NCBI GenBank assembly: GCA_905234455.1
Contig: CAJOIH010000002.1
Coordinates: forward strand, 1 to 64,000
DNA length: 64,000 nucleotides
DNA from: an uncultured Bacteroidales bacterium
Lineage (GTDB): Bacteria > Bacteroidota > Bacteroidia > Bacteroidales > F082
Direction: 5' to 3'
The notes under the pieces were generated by a model that was given only the letters and a program-made list of their open reading frames with translations, was not told where the DNA came from and searched no databases. This document shows, piece by piece, positions 25,439-34,025 of the stretch. The translations under genes were made by a program, and so were the position numbers. How positions within the stretch are numbered: the first letter of the stretch is position 1; each line of letters opens with the position of its first letter.

Positions 25439-25582
25439 ATGGCAAACCATCGCGTCATCGGCATCGGAGAAACCGTCCTCGACATCCAAAAAATATTCCA
25501 AAAAAATATTGACAATAATAAAATAACCGTATCTTTGCACTGCAAAAAAGATCGAAAAATGAGACAAAATTTGCAGTGTTAA
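25439..25582 (+). pseudogene. 5' fragment of a PfkB-family carbohydrate kinase gene
   Basis: The ORF begins MANHRVIGIGETVLDI, the usual N-terminus of Bacteroidales PfkB/ribokinase-type sugar kinases, then becomes AT-rich non-kinase sequence that is the promoter of the next gene. Only about 16 codons of the kinase remain. A second diverged copy of the same 5' end forms the start of the HAD gene at 26919. Confidence 0.6.
25509..25537 (+). promoter_or_regulatory. Promoter of the AAA_14 ATPase gene
   Basis: TTG (25509-25511), an 18-nt spacer and TATCTTTG (25530-25537). Its flanks closely resemble those of the promoter at 24084-24113. Confidence 0.7.
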
Positions 25583-25594
25583 ATATCTAATTCA

Positions 25595-26911
25595 ATGATT
25601 ATCAGTAGGAATAAGTATATCAAAGAACTCATAGACAAGCGCTGGAATGGCAAAGTAAAAATCATCACCGGCATCCGTCGTTGTGGCAAATCGTTCCTAC
25701 TGTTGACCCTCTACAAGGAATACCTCAAGGCCGAAGGAGTGGCCGACGACTGCTTCGTGGAAATAGCGCTGGACAAACACGCCCACCTTAAGTACCGCAA
25801 TCCTAATATGCTATATGACTACGTCCTCAGCCGTACCCAGGATATGACAAAGCGCTACTACGTGTTTATCGACGAGATACAGTTGTCGTTCAAGGTAAAA
25901 TACCCCGACCTAGACGAAAGCCAGGTGCCCAAGGAAGACCAAGAGATGCTCTATATCACCTTTTACGATATACTGATCGACTTAATGGAACGTAGCAACC
26001 TGGACCTCTATGTCACAGGCTCGAATTCCAAGATGCTCTCCAAGGACATCGTCACCAACTTCCGCGACCGTGGGTCGGAAATCAAGGTATTCCCGCTCTC
26101 GTTCAAGGAGTATTATCCTGTTTCGGGTCTCGAAAAGGCCGACGCATTGGAAGAATACCTCACCTATGGCGGTATGCCGCTGGCAGTGCTGGAAAAGGAC
26201 GAGGCCGAAAAACGCAAATACCTTAAAGGGCTGCACAAACGGGTCTATATCAAGGATGTCGTGGAGCGTTACAAACTGAAAGACGATGAAGTGCTGGAGT
26301 CGTTGATTGACGCTTTGTATTCAGCGGTCGGTTCACTGTCCAATCCTCACAAAATGGCCAATGCGGCAGGCTCGCTGATGAAGCGCAGCACTTCCGACCA
26401 CACCATCAAAAACTACCTGGATTATGTGGAGGATGCCTACCTGTTTGCAGGTGCCAGACGCTACGATGTGAAAGGGAAACGCTATTTCGAGAACATCCAG
26501 AAATACTACGCGATGGACACAGGCTTGCGCAATGCCAAACTGAACTTCCGCCAGCAGGAGAAGTCGCACCTGATGGAGAATGTGATCTTCATCGAGCTGC
26601 TGCGTAGAGGCTATAGCGTAGATGTGGGCATGGTGGAGGTAACCACCGTGAAGGAGGGCAAGAAACAGCAATCGCAGTATGAGATTGATTTCATCGTCAA
26701 CACCGGGCGCGAAAAGGTGTATATCCAATCGGCCCTGAACGTGGACACCGAAATCAAGCGCAACCAGGAGACCTTCTCGTTGAAAAACACAGGCGACTTT
26801 TTCCGCAAGATAGTTATCCTCGACGGGAACGCAAAAGCATGGACAGACGAAGACGGTATTACCTATATAGGAGTCATACCTTTTTTGTTGGGAGAGCAGG
26901 AAATAAACTAA
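25595..26911 (+). CDS. AAA_14 + DUF4143 ATP-binding protein
   Basis: The 438-residue protein has the variant P-loop GIRRCGKS (residues about 26-33), Walker B YVFIDEIQ and a VTGSNSKML segment in the ATPase half. The C-terminal DUF4143 domain ends with a PD-(D/E)XK-like ELLRRGY / YEIDFIV / VYIQ pattern. Such proteins are abundant multi-copy accessory genes in Bacteroidales; a defence or regulatory role is suspected but not established. It has its own promoter and is bounded on both sides by copies of a PfkB-like 5' end, which suggests insertion as a module. Confidence 0.88.
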   Translation: MIISRNKYIKELIDKRWNGKVKIITGIRRCGKSFLLLTLYKEYLKAEGVADDCFVEIALDKHAHLKYRNPNMLYDYVLSRTQDMTKRYYVFIDEIQLSFKVKYPDLDESQVPKEDQEMLYITFYDILIDLMERSNLDLYVTGSNSKMLSKDIVTNFRDRGSEIKVFPLSFKEYYPVSGLEKADALEEYLTYGGMPLAVLEKDEAEKRKYLKGLHKRVYIKDVVERYKLKDDEVLESLIDALYSAVGSLSNPHKMANAAGSLMKRSTSDHTIKNYLDYVEDAYLFAGARRYDVKGKRYFENIQKYYAMDTGLRNAKLNFRQQEKSHLMENVIFIELLRRGYSVDVGMVEVTTVKEGKKQQSQYEIDFIVNTGREKVYIQSALNVDTEIKRNQETFSLKNTGDFFRKIVILDGNAKAWTDEDGITYIGVIPFLLGEQEIN

Positions 26912-26918
26912 TAACTAT

Positions 26919-27629
26919 ATGGCAAACCCTCGCGTCCTCGGCATCGGAGAAACCCCAAAACTAGTCATATTCGACCTCGACGGCACCTTGCTCGACACGC
27001 TTGACGACCTCAGTGCGGCGGTCAACTATGCCATGGAGCAACAGGGCTTTCCCCAACATACGCGGGAGGAATATAGGATGATGGTCGGCCACGGAGCACG
27101 TAACCTGATGAGCCAAGCCTTGCCTTCGGAGCACGCCCATAATAAAGCTTTGATTGACACTGTGCTGGCCGATTTTAGGGCTTACTATAACACTCACATT
27201 GATGTGTTTACAAAGCCGTTTCCTGGGATTCGGGAGCTCATTGCTGAGCTACATCGTAACAACATAAGACTTGCCGTCGCCTCCAACAAGTTCCAAGAAG
27301 GCACAGAACACCTCATCAAGGAATTCTTCCCCGATATCCCCTTTGTCGCCATTTTGGGCAACCGCCCGGGGTTTCCTCTCAAACCCGATCCTGGAATCGT
27401 CGGCGAAATACTGCGCAAGGCGGGCCTTACCCAAGCCAACGCCGTCATGATAGGTGATTCGGATACCGACATGGAAACCGCCATCAACAGCGGCATCATG
27501 GGCATCGCCGTCGGCTGGGGCTACCGCGATATGAAAAACATCCCAGGCCTCACTGTGGCCGAAACCGTCGAAGAACTACAAAACCTACTCTATCTGCCAA
27601 TGGCAGCGGAAGAACTACATTTTCGCTAA
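26919..27629 (+). CDS. HAD-superfamily phosphatase (phosphoglycolate phosphatase-like) with a chimeric N-terminus
   Basis: A HAD hydrolase with nucleophile motif IFDLDGTLLDT (from about residue 18), cap domain, VASNKF (motif II), the KPDPG Lys (motif III) and GDSDTDMETA (motif IV). It resembles Gph, which dephosphorylates 2-phosphoglycolate. The first 12 residues (MANPRVLGIGET) are not HAD sequence but match the start of a PfkB kinase, as in the fragment at 25439. The last residues (LPMAAEELHFR) come from a short repeat shared with vsr. Both ends therefore appear to have been replaced. It overlaps the convergent RhuM-like gene by 15 nt. Confidence 0.87.
   Translation: MANPRVLGIGETPKLVIFDLDGTLLDTLDDLSAAVNYAMEQQGFPQHTREEYRMMVGHGARNLMSQALPSEHAHNKALIDTVLADFRAYYNTHIDVFTKPFPGIRELIAELHRNNIRLAVASNKFQEGTEHLIKEFFPDIPFVAILGNRPGFPLKPDPGIVGEILRKAGLTQANAVMIGDSDTDMETAINSGIMGIAVGWGYRDMKNIPGLTVAETVEELQNLLYLPMAAEELHFR
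27594..27613 (+). repeat. Short palindromic repeat at the HAD gene 3' end (copy 2)
   Basis: CTGCCAATGGCAGCGGAAGA is identical to the sequence near the end of vsr at 23974. Confidence 0.5.
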
Positions 27630-28499
27630 TAATACATCTGTGCTTATCTCCATGCGGCTGAAAGCAAACCACTTTTTTCCAAGATCTTTCAACGATGCAC
27701 CAAAGTGGTAAACAGTATCATCGATACAGAGAAAACGGTCGTGAACATTTTGGAATTCATAAACATCAATGGCTTGGTACTGAGCGTTGTGACGTTGCAG
27801 ATCAAGGGCAAATTGACGGGTGATGGTTCGGGTGTAAATTAGGGCCGATACATTGTCTTTGCGCTTATCAAGTACGGTCAACACCGTGTCATCAACATAA
27901 TTGTCAAATACAACGATACGACGTTGAGCGCTACGGATAAGATCGCTAACGAATTTATAAGCTTCAAACACTTGTCCGTCGAAAAAAACACCCTCCACAG
28001 GAGGCAGTGAAGTTCGAACAAAAAAATCAATCTTTTCCTCGGTCTTACCAACCCGGTGTTCCAAATTCTCAATTCTACGATTGATAGCAAAGCCTCGCAA
28101 TAAGTATTCCTTTAACACCTTGTTTGCCCACTTTCTAAAATCCGTACCCCGTTGTGACTTAACACGGTAACCTACAGATATAATGACATCAAGGTTATAA
28201 ATCATCACGGGCTTGTCAGAAAAAGGAAAGTGCAAAAAATGCACATTGCCCTCCTTTTCAAGTTCTCCTTCGGAAAACACATTATTGATGTGACGCGTAA
28301 TTGTAGTTCTGTCTTTCTGGAATAAATCACCCATCTGAGCTTGCGTAAGCCAAACGGTTTCTTCTTCAATTCTGACCTCAAGTGTAATGCTGTTATCAAG
28401 CTGATATAGCACAATTTCTCCTTTGTTCACAGTGAGCAAATCCTCGCTGGTGTCGTTTTTTGCGACAAAGTTCGTTAGTTCTTTTGTGTTTTTTGCCAT
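27615..28499 (-). CDS. RhuM-family protein with PLD-like C-terminal part
   Basis: The 294-residue protein has the Virulence_RhuM domain at about residues 25-150: VWLTQAQMGDLFQKDRTTIT with a helix-turn-helix-like segment, HINNVFSEGEL, and YNLDVIISVGYRVKSQRGTD. A C-terminal domain (IVVFDNYVDDTVLTVLDKR, VHDRFLCIDD, HFGASLKDLG) resembles the half-repeat of phospholipase-D-like proteins. RhuM proteins are accessory DNA-binding proteins of unknown role found in islands. A minus-strand TATCTTTG box (28505-28512) lies just upstream, giving a near leaderless message. Confidence 0.8.
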   Translation of the reverse strand: MAKNTKELTNFVAKNDTSEDLLTVNKGEIVLYQLDNSITLEVRIEEETVWLTQAQMGDLFQKDRTTITRHINNVFSEGELEKEGNVHFLHFPFSDKPVMIYNLDVIISVGYRVKSQRGTDFRKWANKVLKEYLLRGFAINRRIENLEHRVGKTEEKIDFFVRTSLPPVEGVFFDGQVFEAYKFVSDLIRSAQRRIVVFDNYVDDTVLTVLDKRKDNVSALIYTRTITRQFALDLQRHNAQYQAIDVYEFQNVHDRFLCIDDTVYHFGASLKDLGKKWFAFSRMEISTDVLLAKM

Positions 28500-28504
28500 A
28501 ATGC

Positions 28505-28512
28505 CGCAAAGA
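28505..28512 (-). promoter_or_regulatory. Putative -7 box of the RhuM-like gene
   Basis: The minus strand reads TATCTTTG 5 nt before the start codon; only a weak AT-rich -33 region is visible. Confidence 0.4.
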
Positions 28513-28570
28513 TAGTAAAATAATTAATATAAAAATGATTAATAAAAAATCTATCAGGAATCGATTTATT

Positions 28571-28600
28571 ATTGTAAAAAAACAGGAAACTCGTACCTTT
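28571..28600 (+). promoter_or_regulatory. Promoter of the ICMT-like gene
   Basis: A TTG followed by a spacer of about 19 nt and TACCTTTG fits the Bacteroidetes consensus. The start codon is about 20 nt downstream. Confidence 0.5.
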
Positions 28601-28620
28601 GTACTCCCAAACGTAATGCC

Positions 28621-29292
28621 ATGCCCCCAAACCTCCTCCTTCAATCCCTCGCCAAATTCCTTCTCGGCGTCATTCTTCTTGGAGTACTCATCTTCCTCCC
28701 CGCCGGCTCACTCCACTACTGGCAAGGCTGGCTGCTCATGGGCATCCTCTTCATCCCCATGTTCATCGCAGGCCTCGTCATGCTGGTCAAAAACCCAGAA
28801 TTGCTCCAAAAACGACTCAACGCCAAAGAGCAGGAACAAGAACAAAAAACGGTTGTGGCACTGAGCGGTGTGCTATTCATCGCAGCCTTCGTGGTGGCAG
28901 GCCTCAACTGGCGCTTCCAATGGTGCGTGCTGCCCGACTGGGCAGTGTGGATGGCCGCCGCGCTCTTCCTGGTTTGCTATGGCCTCTACGCCGAAGTGCT
29001 GCGCGAAAACACCTACCTTTCTCGAACCATCGAAGTACAGGAACACCAAAAAGTTATCGACACGGGCCTCTATGGGGTGGTCCGTCACCCGATGTATATG
29101 GCCACCACCATCCTCTTCCTGATGATGCCCCTCGTGCTGGCCTCACCCATCTCTTTCGCCATCATGCTGCTCTATATCCCGCTCATCGCCAAACGCATCC
29201 GCAACGAAGAAACGGTCCTCGAACAAGGCCTGGAGGGTTACGCCGAATACAAACAACGGGTGAAATATAGGATGCTGCCTTTTATTTGGTGA
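28621..29292 (+). CDS. Isoprenylcysteine carboxyl methyltransferase-family membrane protein
   Basis: The 223-residue protein has about five membrane helices and the ICMT signature TYLSRTIEVQEHQKVIDTGL followed by YGVVRHPMYMA, where the RHPxY motif binds S-adenosylmethionine. The C-terminus AKRIRNEETVLEQGLEGYAEY is typical. Bacteria lack prenylated Cys proteins of the eukaryotic kind, so the substrate is unknown and may be a lipid or small molecule. It overlaps the convergent TSCPD gene by 11 nt. Confidence 0.85.
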   Translation: MPPNLLLQSLAKFLLGVILLGVLIFLPAGSLHYWQGWLLMGILFIPMFIAGLVMLVKNPELLQKRLNAKEQEQEQKTVVALSGVLFIAAFVVAGLNWRFQWCVLPDWAVWMAAALFLVCYGLYAEVLRENTYLSRTIEVQEHQKVIDTGLYGVVRHPMYMATTILFLMMPLVLASPISFAIMLLYIPLIAKRIRNEETVLEQGLEGYAEYKQRVKYRMLPFIW

Positions 29293-29542
29293 TCTCTTCC
29301 GCCAGCGCCTGACGGATGCCCTTGGCCAATTGATCCGGACACGAAGTGGGCTTGAACCCACAACGGATGCCTTCCAATCGCTGAACGACTTCCTCGGCAT
29401 CCATGCCCTCAACCAAACGTCCTACCCCCTGGGTGTTGCCGTCACAACCCCCGTAAAACTGCACATTGTGGATTTTACCATCTATAATCTCGAATTCAAT
29501 GACCTGGCTACAGGTGCCTTGAGGATAATAGGTGTATTTCAT
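29282..29542 (-). CDS. TSCPD domain-containing protein (TIGR03905)
   Basis: The 86-residue protein carries the conserved TSCPDQLAKGI motif at its C-terminal end and an N-terminal GTCSQVIEFEI segment; YGGCDGNTQGVGRLVEG is also family-like. The TSCPD domain otherwise occurs at the C-terminus of ribonucleotide reductases of the vitamin B12 type and in YjdC-like proteins; the role of the stand-alone form is unknown. It follows the AlbA_2 gene after 16 nt. Confidence 0.88.
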   Translation of the reverse strand: MKYTYYPQGTCSQVIEFEIIDGKIHNVQFYGGCDGNTQGVGRLVEGMDAEEVVQRLEGIRCGFKPTSCPDQLAKGIRQALAEEITK

Positions 29543-29558
29543 ACTATAATAATATTGC

Positions 29559-30185
29559 TTATACTAAACTGAATAAAAACTCCTGGTCGACAAACTCCCA
29601 CCGCACCGTTCCAAACCGTATCAGATGGGCCAAAAGCGTGATGACTTTGTGGCGAGGAAGCCTTGAAAGCCGAACAATCTGACCCAAAGTCAAACGCCCT
29701 TCCATCACACCAAGCAACCGACGAATGTCGTCATCGTAGGCCACTAGAGCCCCCTGCGGCTGCTGCGACTCTCGCATAAGCGTAAACAACACCGGCGAAG
29801 CCACAATGTTCTCGTCATTAATACGGATATAAGCACGCATGCGTCCATCCTCGTCCGGAGCACAAACGGGCCGCTTTTCGGAAGGCGGTATCGTGGCAAT
29901 GACCACGGTGCGTCCTTCGGCATGATAGGTGTCGAACGAGATGCTCGCCTCAGGCTGGCAATACTTGTAAGCGGCCTGATGCATCACATGAATCTCACCC
30001 TCCGACTTCACCCCGGCAATCATGCCATCGTCGCGTACGCCGATGAGCAACCGACCCCCGTCAGTGTTGGCAAACGCCGAAACCGACCGTGCCAGCTTGC
30101 AAGGGTCGTCAACGCGGTACTTGAAGTCCTGCCGCTGATGCTCGCCCTCTTGGATGAGGCTGAGAAGATAACGCTTATTGTCCAT
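29559..30185 (-). CDS. AlbA_2 (Schlafen-type) ATP/nucleic-acid-binding protein
   Basis: The 208-residue protein has the Slfn/AlbA_2 domain at residues 8-125, with ARSVSAFANTDGGRLLIGVR, the classic glycine-rich signature. About 60 C-terminal residues (LTLGQIVRLSRLPRHKVITL) look like a winged helix. Members are thought to be transcriptional or RNA-linked regulators. Its ATG overlaps the stop of a 42-codon ORF upstream (TAATG), implying coupled translation. Confidence 0.8.
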   Translation of the reverse strand: MDNKRYLLSLIQEGEHQRQDFKYRVDDPCKLARSVSAFANTDGGRLLIGVRDDGMIAGVKSEGEIHVMHQAAYKYCQPEASISFDTYHAEGRTVVIATIPPSEKRPVCAPDEDGRMRAYIRINDENIVASPVLFTLMRESQQPQGALVAYDDDIRRLLGVMEGRLTLGQIVRLSRLPRHKVITLLAHLIRFGTVRWEFVDQEFLFSLV

Positions 30186-30313
30186 TATCTGTTCTCGTAA
30201 GCTTCCTTCGCATCAGCATAATCAGAGGTAACACCGTCATCAGTGAAGGTGTGGACGAAAAACGGCTTGCCTTCCTCGTCTTCGTTCTTTTTATTGTTTT
30301 TTTCGCACATCAT
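30185..30313 (-). CDS. Small acidic ORF coupled to the AlbA_2 gene (42 aa)
   Basis: The short frame MMCEKNNKKNEDEEGKPFFV... ends in a TAA that overlaps the AlbA_2 start codon, and it begins 11 nt after the GH92 gene. The coupling and codon content support a real small gene; no family was recognised. The longer ORF in the track is a shadow of the GH92 gene. Confidence 0.45.
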   Translation of the reverse strand: MMCEKNNKKNEDEEGKPFFVHTFTDDGVTSDYADAKEAYENR

Positions 30314-30324
30314 TCTAAATGGTT

Positions 30325-32577
30325 TTATTTCATCTTGAATTCCAACACACCACCCTCCATGATCTGACGGTGCGTAAGCATATAGTCTTTTATCGGCTTT
30401 CCATTGAGCTTCACGCTCTTCACGTGAATACGCTCGGGGGTCTTGTTCGGCGCGGAGATCACAAAGTCCTTGCCGCCAGCAAGATGCAAAGTGGCTTTCG
30501 TAAATAACGGAGTACCAATCACATACTCGGCCGAGCCGGCATGGAAGGGATAAAAGCCCAAAGCCGAAAAGATGTACCAAGCCGACATCTGTCCGCAGTC
30601 GTCGTTGCCGGCATAACCGCACGGCGTGGCACGGTAAAACTCGCTGCGCACCTGCTCCACCAGCTCCTGGGTCCGTTCGGGCTTGCCGGCGAAGTTGTAC
30701 AGATACACGGTGTGATGGCTGGGCTCGTTGCCATGGGCATACTGCCCGATAAAGCCACTGGCATTGCCGTTGACCTCGCCTGAAGTGGCCGTCAGGCTGA
30801 AGTTCTCATCAAGTTTCTTCAAGAAGCCTTTCCTGCCCCCAAACAAATCAATCAACCCTTGCGGGTCCTGGGGCACAAACCACATATATTGCCAGGCATT
30901 GCCCTCCACAAAACAAGGCTGCTCGTACGACAACGGGTCGAAGTCCTCAAGCCAGTGGCCGTTTTCATCCTTCGGACGGAAAAATCCCACCTCGGGATCA
31001 AACAGGTTCTTGTAAAACAGGCTGCGCCTGTAAAAGCGCTCGTAATCATCCGTCTTGCCGAGTTTCTGGGCCACCAACGCCACGCAGGCGTCGTCGAAAG
31101 CCTGCTCCATGGTGATGCTCACACTCTCGTCCTGAAGAGTTTGTGGCATATAACCATATTGTTCCCAGATTTCAAAAGGCGAGTTGAAATGACTCCTCGT
31201 ACTGCTCTCCACCATGGCCCGATAGGCCGCTTCCACATCAATGCCGGGGATCTCGGCCAAGATGGCATCGGCCAGCACGGGAATGGCGTGGTTGCCAATC
31301 ATGCAGTAGTTGTCCTGTCCCCACAAATCCCAGATGGGCAGGTAGCCATAGGTCTGGTGGTGCAGCACCATGTCGCGCACAAACTGCGCCGCGATGTCGG
31401 GGGCAATCAATGTATAAAGCGGATGCGCAGCCCGGAACGTGTCCCAAAGGCTGAATGTGCTATGGTAGGTCTGCCCCGCGGGCATCTGCTTGATTTCAAA
31501 ATTAGTGTCCATATAACGGCCGTCCACGTCGCTCATCGTGTTGGGCTGCATCAGCACATGGTACAAGCCGGTGTAGAAGATGGTCTTCTGCTCGTCGGTG
31601 CCCTCCACGTCGATGCAGCTCAAGGCCTGCATCCACGCGTCATGGGCGGCCTGCACATACCGATCAAACGACCACCCTGAAGCTTCGGCAAGCATATTCT
31701 TTCGCGCTCCCTCCACATCGACAGGGGAGATAGCCACCTTCACCATTAATTCGTTGCCATCAGCAGGATCAAAGCTCAAAGCGGCCCTTAACGTCCTGCC
31801 GTTCACCACGTCGCTTTCACCCACGTTCAGCCCGCCGTTCATCAACACACGCCCCACAATGGGCTTCGAGAACTCGGCCCTGAAATACACCTTGCGCAGC
31901 TTGGCCCAGCCGGTGACCACCCGGTAACCCTCAATGGTATGGTCGTCCACCATCCTGAGCTGCGCCTGAATCACATCGTAGGTGCGGCGCTTCGAGTAAT
32001 AGGCCTCGCCCCGATAGGTGCCGCGGTCCAAGTCGAGCACCACGGTCTGCGGCTGGCCATAGGGGAAAGTGTATCTATGGATCCCAGCCCGCACCGTGGC
32101 CGAGAGCTCCACGTTGACGCCGCTCTCCTGCAACAGCACCTGATAATACCCAGGCTGCGCCATCTCGGCCGAATGGCTGTAATGCTGCCCGAAGTCGCCT
32201 CCTTTCAGCTCCGAAGGGGTCACCTCACGGCACAACGGCATCAGGCTCACGTCGATCAGGTCGGTGCAACCCGTACCGCTGAGGTGGGTATGGGTGAAGC
32301 CATAGATCACGTCTTTGTTGTAGTCATAGCCGGAGCAAGGGTCCCAGGTGACCATCAGTTCGGTCTCGGGACTCAGCTGCACCATGCCCTGCGGCATTGT
32401 CGCCCCGGGGAAGGTGCTCCCGCTCAACGCGCCAGTCTCGTCGGTCTGGGTGCCGATGAAGGGGTTCACATACTGGGTGTAGTCCACGGTGCGCTGGGCA
32501 CCTAAAAACAAAGGCAGCAACAGCAAGGCCAACAGCAGCCGCCTACCGCCCTTGCGAGTGATAGCGTAACGATTCAT
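30325..32577 (-). CDS. GH92 alpha-1,2-mannosidase-like glycoside hydrolase (first copy)
   Basis: The 750-residue secreted enzyme has a signal peptide (LLLALLLLPLFLGAQ). GH92 hallmarks are YVNPFIGT near the start, SGTGCTDL, FSLWDTFRAAHPLY, HGNEPSHHTVYLYN and the signature GNDDCGQMSAWYIFSALGFY, which carries the Asp residues of the calcium-dependent active site. GH92 enzymes remove alpha-mannose from glycoproteins or yeast mannan in the periplasm or at the cell surface. It lies 3 nt downstream of the T9SS protein gene in an apparent operon with DUF4476. A second, distinct GH92 is at 41822. Confidence 0.94.
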   Translation of the reverse strand: MNRYAITRKGGRRLLLALLLLPLFLGAQRTVDYTQYVNPFIGTQTDETGALSGSTFPGATMPQGMVQLSPETELMVTWDPCSGYDYNKDVIYGFTHTHLSGTGCTDLIDVSLMPLCREVTPSELKGGDFGQHYSHSAEMAQPGYYQVLLQESGVNVELSATVRAGIHRYTFPYGQPQTVVLDLDRGTYRGEAYYSKRRTYDVIQAQLRMVDDHTIEGYRVVTGWAKLRKVYFRAEFSKPIVGRVLMNGGLNVGESDVVNGRTLRAALSFDPADGNELMVKVAISPVDVEGARKNMLAEASGWSFDRYVQAAHDAWMQALSCIDVEGTDEQKTIFYTGLYHVLMQPNTMSDVDGRYMDTNFEIKQMPAGQTYHSTFSLWDTFRAAHPLYTLIAPDIAAQFVRDMVLHHQTYGYLPIWDLWGQDNYCMIGNHAIPVLADAILAEIPGIDVEAAYRAMVESSTRSHFNSPFEIWEQYGYMPQTLQDESVSITMEQAFDDACVALVAQKLGKTDDYERFYRRSLFYKNLFDPEVGFFRPKDENGHWLEDFDPLSYEQPCFVEGNAWQYMWFVPQDPQGLIDLFGGRKGFLKKLDENFSLTATSGEVNGNASGFIGQYAHGNEPSHHTVYLYNFAGKPERTQELVEQVRSEFYRATPCGYAGNDDCGQMSAWYIFSALGFYPFHAGSAEYVIGTPLFTKATLHLAGGKDFVISAPNKTPERIHVKSVKLNGKPIKDYMLTHRQIMEGGVLEFKMK

Positions 32578-32580
32578 TAC

Positions 32581-34014
32581 TTATTCTTTTACGATTTTCA
32601 AAGTTCTAACGCCGCGTTCATCCGAAATCCTTACCACATAAACCCCAGCGGCCAAGTCCAACCCCTCGAGGTCGACACGCCCGTCGCGAAGCTCGGTGGT
32701 GGCCACAACCCTGCCAAACAAGTCGTACACCATAGCCGGACCGTCAATGGCCTCCACGTTCTCCTCCAACCCTACGCCGTCGTCGTTGCCTACACGGACG
32801 TCGTCGACATATACGCCGTCGGCGTTGTTCGAGAAGCCGTCAAAGCCAATCTGGTACTTGCTCGATGCCTCGGGAAGCTCGATCACCACCGTCTCCCAGT
32901 CCTGGGCAGGGGTGTCGAAGGTGCCAATCACATGCCACGGGTCGAGGGGCGAAGTGCGATAACCCACATACAGATAGTCCACACGGCCGTCCAACAAACG
33001 CTGCCTGCGCTTGAACTCCAACGTGGGACGGGTCACGGCGGTGATGTCCAACGGCGCGGAATACAAAATGGCCTCTTCGTTCATCCAAATGAAGAAGGCG
33101 GTGTTGTTCAAGATGGTGTATCCCGGGTCGACCACCCAGCCGCCATCGCCAGCAGAAATATCGTTGTACCAGCAAATAAAATCTTCAGAGCCTTCAAAAT
33201 CATCGAAATAAGGCTCGTCGTCGGTCACGATGATCGGCTCACAAAGGGTCTTGAACGTGGTGGGGTACGACCATTCCGACGCCAAGCCTCCGCCGCAGTT
33301 GGCCCTCACGCGGACCGTGTAGTCCGTCGTCGCCTCCAGGCCTTCCAGCACAAAAGGCTGGGTGTCCACGGTCATCAGGTCGCCGTTGAGCTCAAGGGTC
33401 CAGCTCTCCTCGTTGCCCGTGGTCGACCAGCCAAGGTGGGCCGACGACATGGTGAGCTCGGTGACCAGCAGGTTCATCGGACGGGCACAGCCTCCGGCGC
33501 CGGTGATCTCAATGTCATCTACGAAAATATAGTATCCTCCGTTGCTGTAGCCCAAGAACGAAATCTGATAGGTGGCTGAAATGTCGGGCAATTCAAAGGT
33601 CTCGTCGTAAACGTTTGACCAGTCGCTGAAGCTGTAACTGCCCAACTCATGCCAGCTGTCGCCCTCCGAGGTACGGTAACTCACCGTGAGCACGTCGTAG
33701 GGCGGGTAAAACCCCATCATGGCATAGCCGAAGCTGAACGAGGCGCCGCTCACCCCCGATAGGTCGAAAGTGGGGGAGACCAGCCGGGCTTCCGCACCTG
33801 CCGTGGCGTTTTGGAATGCCACCACGTTCGAGGCGGTGCCGTTCATCACCGCCCAAGTGGCACTTCCAGAGGTTTCCACCGTCCAGCATTCCATCTGTCC
33901 GGATTCAAAGTTTTCAATATACGATTGTCCATCCACAATCGGAATCACACACTGTGCTGACGCTTGGACCGTGCCAAACGCCAGCAACAGCAGAATTAAT
34001 AGTTTGTTTTTCAT
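32581..34014 (-). CDS. T9SS-secreted protein with two adhesin/MAM-like domains and a fibronectin III domain
   Basis: The 477-residue protein has a signal peptide (MKNKLLILLLLAFGTVQASAQ), two beta-sandwich choice-of-anchor J-like domains (about 25-170 and 260-400; FESGQMECW and FEGSEDFICW, VDDIEI and VDDVRVG) and a fibronectin III repeat between them. The C-terminal type IX sorting domain reads MVYDLFGRVVATTEL ... LAAGVYVVRISDERG. It is exported through T9SS and probably attached to the cell surface. Being co-transcribed with GH92, it may bind glycan or glycoprotein (inference). Confidence 0.85.
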   Translation of the reverse strand: MKNKLLILLLLAFGTVQASAQCVIPIVDGQSYIENFESGQMECWTVETSGSATWAVMNGTASNVVAFQNATAGAEARLVSPTFDLSGVSGASFSFGYAMMGFYPPYDVLTVSYRTSEGDSWHELGSYSFSDWSNVYDETFELPDISATYQISFLGYSNGGYYIFVDDIEITGAGGCARPMNLLVTELTMSSAHLGWSTTGNEESWTLELNGDLMTVDTQPFVLEGLEATTDYTVRVRANCGGGLASEWSYPTTFKTLCEPIIVTDDEPYFDDFEGSEDFICWYNDISAGDGGWVVDPGYTILNNTAFFIWMNEEAILYSAPLDITAVTRPTLEFKRRQRLLDGRVDYLYVGYRTSPLDPWHVIGTFDTPAQDWETVVIELPEASSKYQIGFDGFSNNADGVYVDDVRVGNDDGVGLEENVEAIDGPAMVYDLFGRVVATTELRDGRVDLEGLDLAAGVYVVRISDERGVRTLKIVKE

Positions 34015-34025
34015 GCTATGTTCAA

